A stretch of DNA of 41,328 nt from CAZYQW01 sp964649825 (lineage in GTDB: Bacteria; Planctomycetota; B15-G4; JADJEK01), in assembly GCA_964649825.1 (NCBI GenBank), contig CAZYQW010000066.1, forward strand, positions 1 through 41,328, read 5' to 3'. The notes beneath the pieces were generated by a model. It was not told where the DNA came from and did no database searches. It saw only the letters and a list, made by a program, of their open reading frames with translations. A program made the position numbers and the translations under genes. Below are positions 23,440 to 30,982 of this stretch, one piece after another (position 1 is the stretch's first letter; each line of letters starts with the position of its first letter).

Positions 23440-23468
23440 TTGTCCAGGCGCGGGCGCTCTGATATAAG
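23440..23468 (+). promoter_or_regulatory. promoter for the ffh-rpsP operon
   Basis: TTGTCC (23440-23445), 17 bases, TATAAG (23463-23468), an AT pocket in GC-rich DNA. It is the best vegetative promoter match in front of ffh. The start would be near 23475, giving a leader of about 70 bases before the TTG start at 23548. Confidence 0.65.
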
Positions 23469-23547
23469 ACCCGATTCTCCTCGCCACGGGAGATGACGAG
23501 TTTCAGGTACGGATGCGGGGCGCACGCCTTGCCGCCGAGGAACTGCT

Positions 23548-24990
23548 TTGTTCGAGTCGATCAGCGAGAGCCTTCAGTCGGTCTTCGCCAAACTCGGCCG
23601 CGGCGGCCGGTTGACGGAGTCGAACATCCAGGATGGTCTGCGGGAGATCCGACAGGCCCTCCTCGAGGCCGACGTCAACTTCAAGGTGGCGAAGGAATTG
23701 ATCGCGGCGGTCACGGAGCGCGCGGTCGGCGAGAAGGTCATCGAGTCGGTCCAGCCGGGCCAGCAGATCGTCAAGATCTTCCATGACGTCCTCTCGGCCA
23801 TGATGGAAGGAGGCGGCCCGATCGAGCTCGAGGCGAACCCGCCGACGATCATCATGCTCTGCGGGCTGCAGGGGTCGGGGAAGACCACGACGGCCGGGAA
23901 GCTCGCTCACCTGCTCCGCCGCAAGGGACGCAACCCGATGCTCGTGGCGGCCGACCTCCAGCGCCCGGCCGCGGTCGATCAGCTCGCCGTGCTCGGCGAG
24001 CGGGTCGGCGTGCCGGTGTTCCGGGAGGAGCGGCGTACGCCGCCGGAGGTCTGCGCGAACTCGATCCCGTGGGCCAAGCAGAACGGACGTGACATCGTCA
24101 TCCTCGACACCGCGGGCCGGCTCCACATCGACGACGTGCTGATGGACGAGCTCGCCGCGGTGAAGGCGAGGACGAACCCGCATCAGGTGCTGCTGGTCTG
24201 CGACGCGATGACCGGGCAGGACGCCGTCAACTCGGCGAAGACGTTCCACGAGCGGCTCGGTCTGGACGGCGTGATCCTGACCAAGCTCGACGGCGACACG
24301 CGCGGCGGTGCCGCGATCTCGATCAAGAACGTGACCGGCGCGCCGATCCGCTACATCGGCGTCGGAGAGAAGCTCGAGAACCTGGAGCCGTTCCATGCGG
24401 ACCGGCTCGCATCGCGCATCCTCGGGATGGGCGACGTCGTGTCGCTCGTCGAGCGCGCGCAAGAGGTGATCGATCAGAAGGACGCCGAGGAACAGGTCGC
24501 GAAGCTGCTGAAGGACGAGTTCACCTTCGAGGACTTCCTCTACCAGCTACGCGCGATGAAGAAGCTCGGGCCGCTGAAGGACGTGCTCGGGATGATGCCG
24601 GGCGTCGGCGCGCAGCTCAAGGACACGCCGATCCACGAGAAGGCGCTGGATCACGTCGAGGCGGTGATCTGTTCCATGACCGCGGAGGAGCGCCTCCGCC
24701 CGTCGGTGCTGAACGGCACGCGCCGCAAGCGGATCGCACGCGGAAGCGGAACCAGCGTCGAGCAGGTGAACCAGCTCGTGAAGCAGTTCAACTCCATGCG
24801 CGACATGATGAAACAGCTCCGCTCCGGCGGCCTGCTCGGACGTTTGGCCGGGCGCATGATGCCCGGAAGTGCGGGTTTGAAGCAGTACAAGGCCGCGGCC
24901 GTGCAGGAGCTACGGTCGAAAGGCAAGCTGGTCCAGAAGCGACGCAAGTTGGAGCGAGACCGGCGCAAGAGCAATCGGAAGCGGCGGTAG
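23548..24990 (+). CDS. ffh: signal recognition particle protein Ffh
   Basis: Ffh binds the SRP RNA and signal sequences and hands ribosomes to FtsY. The 480 residues comprise the N domain (1-95), the G domain with G106-LQGSGKT and the DTAGR, TKLDGD and GVGEKLENLEPF motifs, and the Met-rich M domain (about 320-455). The M domain includes the KKLGPLKDVLGMMPG finger loop and the RIARGSGTSVEQVNQL RNA-binding block. A strongly basic tail (about 455-480) follows, longer than in many homologs. The start is TTG at 23548, supported by GAGGAA about 7 bases upstream and by the family N-terminus. It leads a run of five same-strand genes. Confidence 0.97.
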   Translation: MFESISESLQSVFAKLGRGGRLTESNIQDGLREIRQALLEADVNFKVAKELIAAVTERAVGEKVIESVQPGQQIVKIFHDVLSAMMEGGGPIELEANPPTIIMLCGLQGSGKTTTAGKLAHLLRRKGRNPMLVAADLQRPAAVDQLAVLGERVGVPVFREERRTPPEVCANSIPWAKQNGRDIVILDTAGRLHIDDVLMDELAAVKARTNPHQVLLVCDAMTGQDAVNSAKTFHERLGLDGVILTKLDGDTRGGAAISIKNVTGAPIRYIGVGEKLENLEPFHADRLASRILGMGDVVSLVERAQEVIDQKDAEEQVAKLLKDEFTFEDFLYQLRAMKKLGPLKDVLGMMPGVGAQLKDTPIHEKALDHVEAVICSMTAEERLRPSVLNGTRRKRIARGSGTSVEQVNQLVKQFNSMRDMMKQLRSGGLLGRLAGRMMPGSAGLKQYKAAAVQELRSKGKLVQKRRKLERDRRKSNRKRR

Positions 24991-25049
24991 ACCTCGGTCG
25001 CTCGCCGCAGGAACAACGGACGGACCCTCGACAGGAAGGTATCAATCAG

Positions 25050-25382
25050 GTGGCAGTTCGCATTCGACTGAAGAGGACCGGGCGGCGGAACCGCCCGTGC
25101 TGGAGGATTTGCGTGTTCGACAGCCGGACGCGCCGCGACGGACGTTCGATCGAGGACCTCGGCTTCTACGACTCGCTCGCGAAGGACAAGGCGATCGGCT
25201 CGGAGACGCACATGAAGGTCGACGTCGATCGCGCGCGACACTGGCTGTCGGTGGGAGCGAAGCCGTCGGAGATCGTGCGGCAGATCTTCAAGAAGACCGG
25301 GGTGACCGGCGCTCGAGCCGTGCTGTCGGCGAAGGCCGATGTCGGAACGGCGACGGCCTCGGAGGTCGAATCCACTTCATGA
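25050..25382 (+). CDS. rpsP: 30S ribosomal protein S16
   Basis: S16 helps fold the 5' domain of 16S rRNA in the small subunit. MAVRIRLKRTGRRNRPCWRI and IEDLGFYDS match the family, followed by VDRARHWLSVGAKPSEIVRQIFKKTG. A short acidic/Ser-rich tail makes it 110 residues, a little longer than many. The start is GTG with AGGAAGG about 9 bases upstream. In many bacteria rimM, trmD and rplS follow; here they do not, and the stop overlaps the ATG of an unrelated gene. Confidence 0.97.
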   Translation: MAVRIRLKRTGRRNRPCWRICVFDSRTRRDGRSIEDLGFYDSLAKDKAIGSETHMKVDVDRARHWLSVGAKPSEIVRQIFKKTGVTGARAVLSAKADVGTATASEVESTS

Positions 25383-26011
25383 GTTCCGTCAAGAGCAAGG
25401 ACCTCGCTCCCGGCGCGACCAAGAAGCTGAAGACGCTCCTGTCGAAGCTCGAGGCGAAGCACGGCGCCTTGAAGCTGCTGGACGACGTCCCGGCGCTGGA
25501 GCACGCGTTGTTCCTGATCTTGAGGGACGGGAACGACTTCCGCAAGGCGCAGAAGGCACTCAAGCTCCTTGCGGACGAGTACGTCGAGTGGAACGAGCTC
25601 CGGGTCGCGACGCCGAAGGAAGTGGTCGCGGTGCTAAAGAGCGTGAAGCTCGCCAACCTCGACGACAAGGTTTCGCGGATCCTCGCTCTCCTCTCGCGGC
25701 TCTTCTACGACTTCCACAAGAAGGACCTCCAGTTCGTGCGCATCTTCGAAGCGCAGCAGCGCCAGAAGATCATGCTGTCGCTCGATCCGCTGCCGCTGCA
25801 TATCACGTACGTCCTCTTGCAGCAGTTCGACGACAAGTCCCTCGATCCGCAGGGGCTCGTGCTGTCGCCCGAGGCATTGAACACGGTGACCAAGCTCGGC
25901 TGGATCCGAAAGACCTCGAGCATGAACGTCGCGAAGAAGCTGCTCGAGAAATTGATCCCGAAGGAAGACTACTACCGTTTCCACTACTACATCCACCGCT
26001 TCGAGGCGTGA
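25379..26011 (+). CDS. degenerate endonuclease III-like (HhH-GPD fold) protein
   Basis: The 210-residue product aligns by eye with the HhH-GPD glycosylase/endonuclease III fold. LEHALFLILRDGNDFRKAQKAL corresponds to the F-x-L-IxxILSQQT helix, MLSLDPLPLHITYVLLQQFDD to the L-PGVGRKTA hairpin, and KLIPKEDYYRFHYYIHRF to the C-terminal helix. The catalytic Lys of GVGRKTA is replaced (PLPLHIT). The VDTH aspartate is missing (LVLSPEAL), and no [4Fe-4S] cysteines exist. If the fold is right, the protein is not an active glycosylase and may bind nucleic acid or a partner. The ATG overlaps the rpsP stop (ATGA) and the stop overlaps the maf start (GTGA), so it is tightly coupled to translation genes. 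The fold is inferred. Confidence 0.78.
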   Translation: MSSVKSKDLAPGATKKLKTLLSKLEAKHGALKLLDDVPALEHALFLILRDGNDFRKAQKALKLLADEYVEWNELRVATPKEVVAVLKSVKLANLDDKVSRILALLSRLFYDFHKKDLQFVRIFEAQQRQKIMLSLDPLPLHITYVLLQQFDDKSLDPQGLVLSPEALNTVTKLGWIRKTSSMNVAKKLLEKLIPKEDYYRFHYYIHRFEA

Positions 26012-26631
26012 GCGAAGGGACCGAACGAGGAAGTCGGGTTGAGCCGCTCGTGCTCGCGAGCGGATCGCCGCGGCGTGAGCAGATCCTGCGCGGGCTCGGT
26101 TTCGAGTTCCGTATCGTGCCATCCGACGTGGACGAATCGCCGCCCGAGAACGCGACGGCCGAGGAGATCGCAGAGCAGCTCGCGCTGCGCAAGGCGCGCG
26201 CCGTGGCGGCGACCGTCGGACGTGGCACGGTGATCGGCGCGGACACGATCGTCGTCCTTGGCGATCGCGAGCTCCTCGGCAAGCCCGCCGACGCCGCCGT
26301 CGCGCGTGCCACGCTCGCGAAACTCTCCGGCACGACGCACCGCGTGATCACCGGAGTGGCCCTGGTCCACGTTGCGGAGGGAATCGAGGTGTTCGACAGC
26401 ACCACGACTCGCGTCACGATGCGATCGATGAACGAGGGGGAGATCGCGGCCTACGTCGAGAGCGGTGAGGCGTTTGGCAAGGCGGGCGCCTATGCCATCC
26501 AGGAGCACGGCGACCGTTTCGTGGTCGAAGTCGACGGGCCGTACGACAACGTGGTCGGATTCCCGAGCGCCGCGTTTCGCGCGCTCCTGGCTCGGATGGA
26601 CGGCGAGCTCGCGCTCCGCGGAGGCGCGTGA
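26008..26631 (+). CDS. maf: Maf family nucleotide pyrophosphatase
   Basis: Maf proteins hydrolyse non-canonical or excess NTPs (dTTP/UTP or m7GTP types) to monophosphates. LVLASGSPRREQIL, VDESPPENATAEEIAEQLALRKA, GADTIVVL and the GKAGAYAIQEHGDRFV block are all present. The Ala-Tyr-Ala-Ile-Gln segment fits the dTTPase/UTPase group, but subtype is uncertain. The GTG at 26008 overlaps the preceding stop; no other start allows the full first strand. It is 207 residues long and overlaps the start region of the DUF192 gene. Confidence 0.93.
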   Translation: MSEGTERGSRVEPLVLASGSPRREQILRGLGFEFRIVPSDVDESPPENATAEEIAEQLALRKARAVAATVGRGTVIGADTIVVLGDRELLGKPADAAVARATLAKLSGTTHRVITGVALVHVAEGIEVFDSTTTRVTMRSMNEGEIAAYVESGEAFGKAGAYAIQEHGDRFVVEVDGPYDNVVGFPSAAFRALLARMDGELALRGGA

Positions 26632-26633
26632 GG

Positions 26634-27230
26634 ATGCGCGCCTTGCAACCCACCATCGTGGCGGTGCTCGGGCGTTGCGTCGGATCGATCGCGCTCGCCT
26701 GCCTCGCGGCGTGTGGGAGCGGCGGCGCCGGCGGAAAGAGCGCGCCCCCTCTTCCCGGCGACTACCCGCCGGATCTGCCGCGACCGCAATACCAGACGAT
26801 CGAGATGAAGCTCGGCGGCGAGACCTTGACCGTTGAAGTCGCCGACACCCCCGCCAAGCGCGCCTACGGCATGATGTTCGTGTCGAAGCTCCCGGACGAT
26901 TGGGGGATGATGTTCGTCTACCCCACGCCCCGCCCGCTCGGGTTCTGGATGCGAAACACGCAGATCCCCCTCGACATCGTCTTCATCGCCGAGCTCGGGG
27001 ATTCGGCCCGGATCATCAACACCCACGCGAACATGGTGCCGTTTCAAGAGTCTCCGAGCTACAAGTCATTGGGAGACTGTCGCTTCGCGCTCGAGCTGCC
27101 CGCCGGCTTCGTCGCCCGGCACGGCGTGAAAGCGAGCGACATGATCGAGATTCCGGGCGCCCTCCTCGAGCTGAAGGCAGTCGACGACGACCCGTTCGGC
27201 GAGAACCTCCCGAGGCGCATCGGTCCATGA
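26634..27230 (+). CDS. DUF192 family lipoprotein
   Basis: The 198-residue product has a lipoprotein signal with L24-A-A-C27, then a short linker and the DUF192 domain (about 55-190). The domain motifs are VEVADTPAKRAYGMMF, MMFVYPTPRPLGFWMRNTQIPLDIVFI and the C-terminal ALELPAGF. DUF192 proteins are small beta-barrel-like exported proteins of unknown function. ATG 26634 is preferred, with GGAGG nine bases upstream; an in-frame GTG at 26628 overlaps the maf stop. This is the last gene of the ffh operon. Confidence 0.88.
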   Translation: MRALQPTIVAVLGRCVGSIALACLAACGSGGAGGKSAPPLPGDYPPDLPRPQYQTIEMKLGGETLTVEVADTPAKRAYGMMFVSKLPDDWGMMFVYPTPRPLGFWMRNTQIPLDIVFIAELGDSARIINTHANMVPFQESPSYKSLGDCRFALELPAGFVARHGVKASDMIEIPGALLELKAVDDDPFGENLPRRIGP

Positions 27231-27261
27231 CGCTGGACTCACGCTGGACTCGGCTCGGCGC

Positions 27262-27289
27262 TTGTCGAGCGCAGCCGAGACGCTAAACT
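27262..27289 (+). promoter_or_regulatory. rpmE promoter
   Basis: TTGTCG (27262-27267), 16 bases, TAAACT (27284-27289). The predicted start near 27296 leaves a leader of about 77 bases before rpmE. Just upstream ACGCTGGACTC is directly repeated (27231-27252). Confidence 0.5.
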
Positions 27290-27372
27290 GCTCACTTTTT
27301 GTGTCCAGGACGGACGAGCATCGAACGATCCGGGACGACGTCCGTTGGTACCGAGGTCCCAGGAGTCCATCC

Positions 27373-27585
27373 ATGAAGACCGGCGTGCATCCTCAATACC
27401 TCCGCTGCTCCGTGACGTGCGGCTGTGGAAACCAGTTCGTCACCCGGGCGACGGTTCCCGCGCTGCGCGTCGAAATCTGCTCCGCGTGCCACCCGTTCTA
27501 CACCGGGAAGCAGAAGTTCGTCGACACCGCCGGGCGCGTCGAGAAGTTCCGCCGCAAGTATGGCCAGGTCAAGACCGTAAGCTGA
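27373..27585 (+). CDS. rpmE: 50S ribosomal protein L31, zinc-binding type
   Basis: This 70-residue protein keeps all four zinc ligands of the C+ form: C16, C18, C36 and C39 (TCGCGNQF and ICSACHPFYTGKQK). L31 sits on the central protuberance of the 50S subunit and bridges to the 30S head. The C+ form is often exchanged for a zinc-free paralog under zinc limitation; no second copy is in the window. The ATG at 27373 has AGGAG about 7 bases upstream. prfA follows after 36 bases. Confidence 0.97.
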   Translation: MKTGVHPQYLRCSVTCGCGNQFVTRATVPALRVEICSACHPFYTGKQKFVDTAGRVEKFRRKYGQVKTVS

Positions 27586-27598
27586 AACAGCGAGGACC

Positions 27599-27612
27599 GT
27601 TCCCGCGGGAAC
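27599..27612. promoter_or_regulatory. 14-bp perfect palindrome before prfA
   Basis: GTTCCCGCGGGAAC lies between rpmE and prfA, ending nine bases before the prfA ATG at 27622. It could be a dimeric repressor site or, in RNA, a short hairpin over the ribosome binding region. No protein is identified that would bind it. Confidence 0.35.
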
Positions 27613-27621
27613 GAAGTGGCC

Positions 27622-28686
27622 ATGCTCGAGAAGCTCCGCGAGATCTCACGACGGTACGACGAGATCGAGAAGCTTCTCGAGGACCCGACCGTCTGCTCGG
27701 ATTCCGCGCGTTCCCGTTCTCTGCTCCGCGAGCGAGGACGCCTCCAGAAGACGGTCGAGGCCTTTCGTCGCTTCGAGAAGGTCGATCGGCAACGGCAGGA
27801 GGCCGAGGAGATCATCGCGGCCGGCGCGGACGACGATCTGGTCGAGCTGGCGCGGTCCGAGCGCGCCGACCTGGAGGAGCAGCGCGACCAGCTTTACGAG
27901 CAGCTCCGTCGGCTTCTCGTCGACGACGACCCGAACGCTGCGAAGGACGCGATCGTCGAGATCCGCGGCGGCGTGGGGGGCGACGAGGCGACGTTGTTCG
28001 CGGCCAGTCTATTCCGCATGTACTCGCGGTACGCCGAGCGACACCACTTCAAGGTCGAGATCCTGACGTCGAGCGAGTCGGAGGTCGGGGGGCTGAAGGA
28101 AGTGATCTTCGCGATGTCCGGACCGGGCGCGTTCGAGAAGCTCCATTACGAGAGCGGGGGACACCGCGTACAGCGCGTCCCGGACACGGAGAACCAGGGT
28201 CGCATCCACACGTCGCTCGCCACCGTCGCCGTCCTTCCCGAGGCCGAGGACGTCGAGATCGACATTCGTGACGAGGACATCAGGATGGACACGTTCCGCG
28301 CGGGCGGTCCCGGCGGGCAGAACGTCAACAAGACCTCGTCCGCGGTGCGGCTGACGCATGAGCCGAGCGGCATCGTCGTCAGTTGTCAGGACGAGTCGTC
28401 GCAGCATAAGAACCGTGCCAAGGCGATGCGCGTCCTGCGGGCCCGGCTCTACGACCGTGAGGAAGAGAAGCGTCGCAACGAACGCGACGCGACCCGGCGA
28501 ACGATGGTCGGCTCCGGGGATCGCAGCGAGAGAATCCGAACCTACAACTTTCCCCAGAACCGGATGACCGACCACCGGCTCAAGGAGAACTACAACCTCC
28601 AGCGCATCATCGAAGGCGATCTCGATACGCTCATCGACGACCTCAAGCGCCTCGACATCGACGAGAAGCTGAAGTCGCTTCTCTGA
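27622..28686 (+). CDS. prfA: peptide chain release factor 1
   Basis: RF1 ends translation at UAG and UAA. The product (354 residues from the ATG) has G231-G232-Q233 in AGGPGGQNVNKTSSAVRLTH, whose Gln is the substrate of PrmC methylation. Its codon-reading tripeptide is P187-D-T189, where PAT or PVT is usual; the first and last residues are those of RF1, and the SPF of RF2 is absent. An in-frame GTG at 27616 would add two residues. prmC is two genes downstream. Confidence 0.97.
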   Translation: MLEKLREISRRYDEIEKLLEDPTVCSDSARSRSLLRERGRLQKTVEAFRRFEKVDRQRQEAEEIIAAGADDDLVELARSERADLEEQRDQLYEQLRRLLVDDDPNAAKDAIVEIRGGVGGDEATLFAASLFRMYSRYAERHHFKVEILTSSESEVGGLKEVIFAMSGPGAFEKLHYESGGHRVQRVPDTENQGRIHTSLATVAVLPEAEDVEIDIRDEDIRMDTFRAGGPGGQNVNKTSSAVRLTHEPSGIVVSCQDESSQHKNRAKAMRVLRARLYDREEEKRRNERDATRRTMVGSGDRSERIRTYNFPQNRMTDHRLKENYNLQRIIEGDLDTLIDDLKRLDIDEKLKSLL

Positions 28687-28731
28687 CGCGCGGAGTCCGT
28701 TCCACCGTCAACGCGAGAGTACCAAAGACCG

Positions 28732-29460
28732 ATGGATAAAGATCAGCTCGAAGACGTCGCCGAAGTGGTCGCGATGAACCAGGAGATCGCCGAGGTCGCC
28801 GCGGCAGCGCCGGCCACCGAGAACGTCCTGGGCCCGGCGACATCGAGGGGGTTCCCGCAGCTCTTCAAGTTCCGCTGGGGCGGCATCATGATCGCGATCG
28901 GCGCACTCCTGCCGTTCGGCTCGGCCGTCGTGACCGACATGTTCTCCGAGTTCATCGCGGCGACGCCGGAGAAGGGCGGCCTCACCCCCGAGGAACTGGC
29001 CCGAACACTGAGCGTCGACATGCCAGAGCCCGCGGCGGCCGTCGTCACTGCGGCACCGACGATGCCTTCCGCGCCCGGGTTCGAGACGTTCACGGGCGCG
29101 ATCTTCCTCTTGATCGGCCTCCTGCTCGTCGCGCAGATGCAGACGGCGATCGCCGAGCGCAAGGTGAAGCTGACCGGGGTCTTCCTCGCGTTCTTTCCGG
29201 CCGGATGGTGCTGGATGAAGTTGATCACGGTCACTGGCGACCTCGAATGGTTCAGTTGGAGCGACATGTACCTGCTCACGATGTGGAACCGTCTGGCGCT
29301 CGACATCGGCGCGGGCTTCCTGGTCGTGCTGTTCGGTTCGACCTACGTCGTCTACACGTTCATCAAGGCGCTGTTCGGCGCCGCCTCCGGGGGCAAGAAG
29401 GAACCGGTTCCGGTCCCGGCCGCGCGGGCCGGCGGCGGTGCGCGCGGTCGTCGCCGTTGA
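28732..29460 (+). CDS. four-helix membrane protein of unknown function
   Basis: This 242-residue protein has a hydrophilic, acidic N-terminus (1-45) and four predicted membrane helices (about 48-68, 122-140, 148-168, 192-216). An extracytoplasmic Pro/Ala-rich loop lies between the first two and a basic Gly-rich tail (RAGGGARGRRR) at the end. Few charged residues lie within the helices and no transporter or enzyme motif is seen. It sits 45 bases after prfA and overlaps the possible GTG start of prmC, so it interrupts the common prfA-prmC pair. I do not recognise the family. Confidence 0.78.
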   Translation: MDKDQLEDVAEVVAMNQEIAEVAAAAPATENVLGPATSRGFPQLFKFRWGGIMIAIGALLPFGSAVVTDMFSEFIAATPEKGGLTPEELARTLSVDMPEPAAAVVTAAPTMPSAPGFETFTGAIFLLIGLLLVAQMQTAIAERKVKLTGVFLAFFPAGWCWMKLITVTGDLEWFSWSDMYLLTMWNRLALDIGAGFLVVLFGSTYVVYTFIKALFGAASGGKKEPVPVPAARAGGGARGRRR

Positions 29461-29470
29461 ATCCATCCTG

Positions 29471-30352
29471 ATGGCGCGGCCGGTGCCGGGCGCCGCGACC
29501 GTGCGCGACGCGATCGTGCGCGGGACCACGTTGCTTCGGCGTCGAGAGGTTCCGGAGGCACGCCTCGATGCCGAGCTGCTGCTGGCGCACGCGCGCGGCG
29601 TCGATCGCACCGGCCTGTACCGTGACCTCGCCGATCCGCTCGACCGTTTCGTGCGGGCGCGGTTCCTGGCCCTTGTGCGCGAGCGGCGCCGCCGAGTGCC
29701 GGTCGCCTACCTCACTGGCGTCCGCGAGTTCTACGGGCTCGCGCTCGAGGTCGGGCCAGGTGCACTGGTTCCACGACCCGAGACCGAGCAACTCGTCGAT
29801 GCCGCGCTCTCACGGCGCCCGGCGGATCGGGCGTGGCGGCTGCTCGACGTCGGCACGGGCTCGGGCAACATCGCGATCGCGATCGCGGTCACCGACCCCC
29901 TGGCACGAGTCGTCGCGCTGGAGACGTCGTCGCGAGCGCTCGCGTTCGCGCGCCGCAACGGCTGCGCTCACGCGGTGACGGATCGGGTTCGGTGGATTGC
30001 ACGCGACTTCCGCACGTGCGCACAGAGGTTCCGGCGCAGGTTCGACATCGTGGCATCGAATCCTCCGTACGTCGTCCCCGACCAGACCGCGCTCGTCGAC
30101 GAGCTCTCCCACGAGCCGCGCGAGGCGCTCTATGGCGCGGATCTCGGCTTCCCGGAGATCTACCGTGAGATCTCCGTTGCCGCACTAGGTTGGCTCCGCG
30201 AAGGTGGTTCGGTCCTGTTCGAGGTCGGTGCGGGACAGGCGGACGAGGTCGTCGCCATCGTTCGGGACGCGGGCTACGTGGATGTCGAGGTCCATCCCGA
30301 TTTGAGCGGCATCGGCCGCGTGGTCGCGGCGAGGACCCGGAGTTCTGTGTAA
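29471..30352 (+). CDS. prmC: release factor glutamine methyltransferase PrmC
   Basis: PrmC (HemK) methylates the Gln of the GGQ motif in release factors using SAM. The 293-residue product has a helical N-terminal domain (1-85), then RVPVAYLTGVREFYGL and VPRPETEQLVD. SAM-binding motif I is LLDVGTGSGNIAIAIA and the catalytic N197-P-P-Y200 is present. ATG 29471 gives the usual length; a GTG at 29438 would add 11 residues and overlap the membrane gene. Neither has a clear ribosome binding site. It is linked to its substrate gene prfA. Confidence 0.95.
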   Translation: MARPVPGAATVRDAIVRGTTLLRRREVPEARLDAELLLAHARGVDRTGLYRDLADPLDRFVRARFLALVRERRRRVPVAYLTGVREFYGLALEVGPGALVPRPETEQLVDAALSRRPADRAWRLLDVGTGSGNIAIAIAVTDPLARVVALETSSRALAFARRNGCAHAVTDRVRWIARDFRTCAQRFRRRFDIVASNPPYVVPDQTALVDELSHEPREALYGADLGFPEIYREISVAALGWLREGGSVLFEVGAGQADEVVAIVRDAGYVDVEVHPDLSGIGRVVAARTRSSV

Positions 30353-30369
30353 CCTCCGCACATCCGTCT

Positions 30370-30416
30370 CGTCCTTGGTTGCGTCCCTGTCGCGTCTTTG
30401 GTCGCGTCCTTGGTTG
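30370..30416. repeat. 12-bp imperfect tandem repeat
   Basis: Four head-to-tail units of 11-12 bases lie between the convergent prmC and PilZ genes: CGTCCTTGGTTG, CGTCCCTGTCG, CGTCTTTGGTCG, CGTCCTTGGTTG. The first and last are identical. No open frame spans it. Confidence 0.8.
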
Positions 30417-30445
30417 CGGAGCGGACTCGTGCTTCGCTCGGAGGC

Positions 30446-30811
30446 TCAACCGTGCTGGAGGTGGTGCTGCACGAATTCCTGCAGCGCGGCGCGTGACTCG
30501 CGCGGCATGTCGGTCAGGAACACGGCGAGCTCGTAGCGATTCGGGTCCTCGGCGAGCGGCTCGCAGCGGACCACGGCGCCGGTCAACTCGAACGCGTAGG
30601 CGGGTCCGCTATGGTCGGAGGGAGCAGGAATGGAGAGCCGCATGCCGAGGATCGTCATTTCCGCGACGGGTCGGTTGGACTCGAGCAGGATTCCCGACAG
30701 GCTCATGTTCCTGACGGTCGCTTCGAAGCCTCCATCTTCGGTTGAGATCTTGGCGTCGAGGGACGCCTCGACTCGCGGTCGCCCGCGACGATCCTTCACG
30801 CGTTCCGCCAT
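30446..30811 (-). CDS. PilZ-domain protein
   Basis: This 121-residue single-domain protein has the PilZ c-di-GMP-binding signature in two parts: an Arg-rich N-terminal segment (RRGRPRVEA) and N-M-S-L-S-G-I-L-L-E-S, matching [D/N]xSxxG. Stand-alone PilZ proteins report c-di-GMP to motility, polysaccharide or adhesion machinery. The ATG at 30811 is chosen because GAGG lies about 6 bases upstream; an upstream in-frame ATG at 30865 has no such site. It is divergent from ssb. Target unknown; the polysaccharide transferase at 5885-7324 is too far for an operon link. Confidence 0.85.
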   Translation of the reverse strand: MAERVKDRRGRPRVEASLDAKISTEDGGFEATVRNMSLSGILLESNRPVAEMTILGMRLSIPAPSDHSGPAYAFELTGAVVRCEPLAEDPNRYELAVFLTDMPRESRAALQEFVQHHLQHG

Positions 30812-30982
30812 GATGTCCTCGTTCTCCCGTCGGGAGGGTCGATGTCCGAAACCGGACTCTCTCATCGGTTGGAACGGCCGGCGGACTTGAACAAAACGAC
30901 CGCACCCGATCGAAGAGTCCGGCCCGCGCCTGGCGACGCTCCATTCACCGTGCTACGATCCGGCTCCATACAGAGGAATGCC

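Noticed and set aside
23208..23525. 105-codon minus-strand frame before ffh
   Set aside because: It crosses the ffh promoter and has no ribosome binding site and no recognisable domain.
30370..30416. CRISPR-like array
   Set aside because: Units are 12 bases, directly adjacent and without spacers; no cas gene is present.
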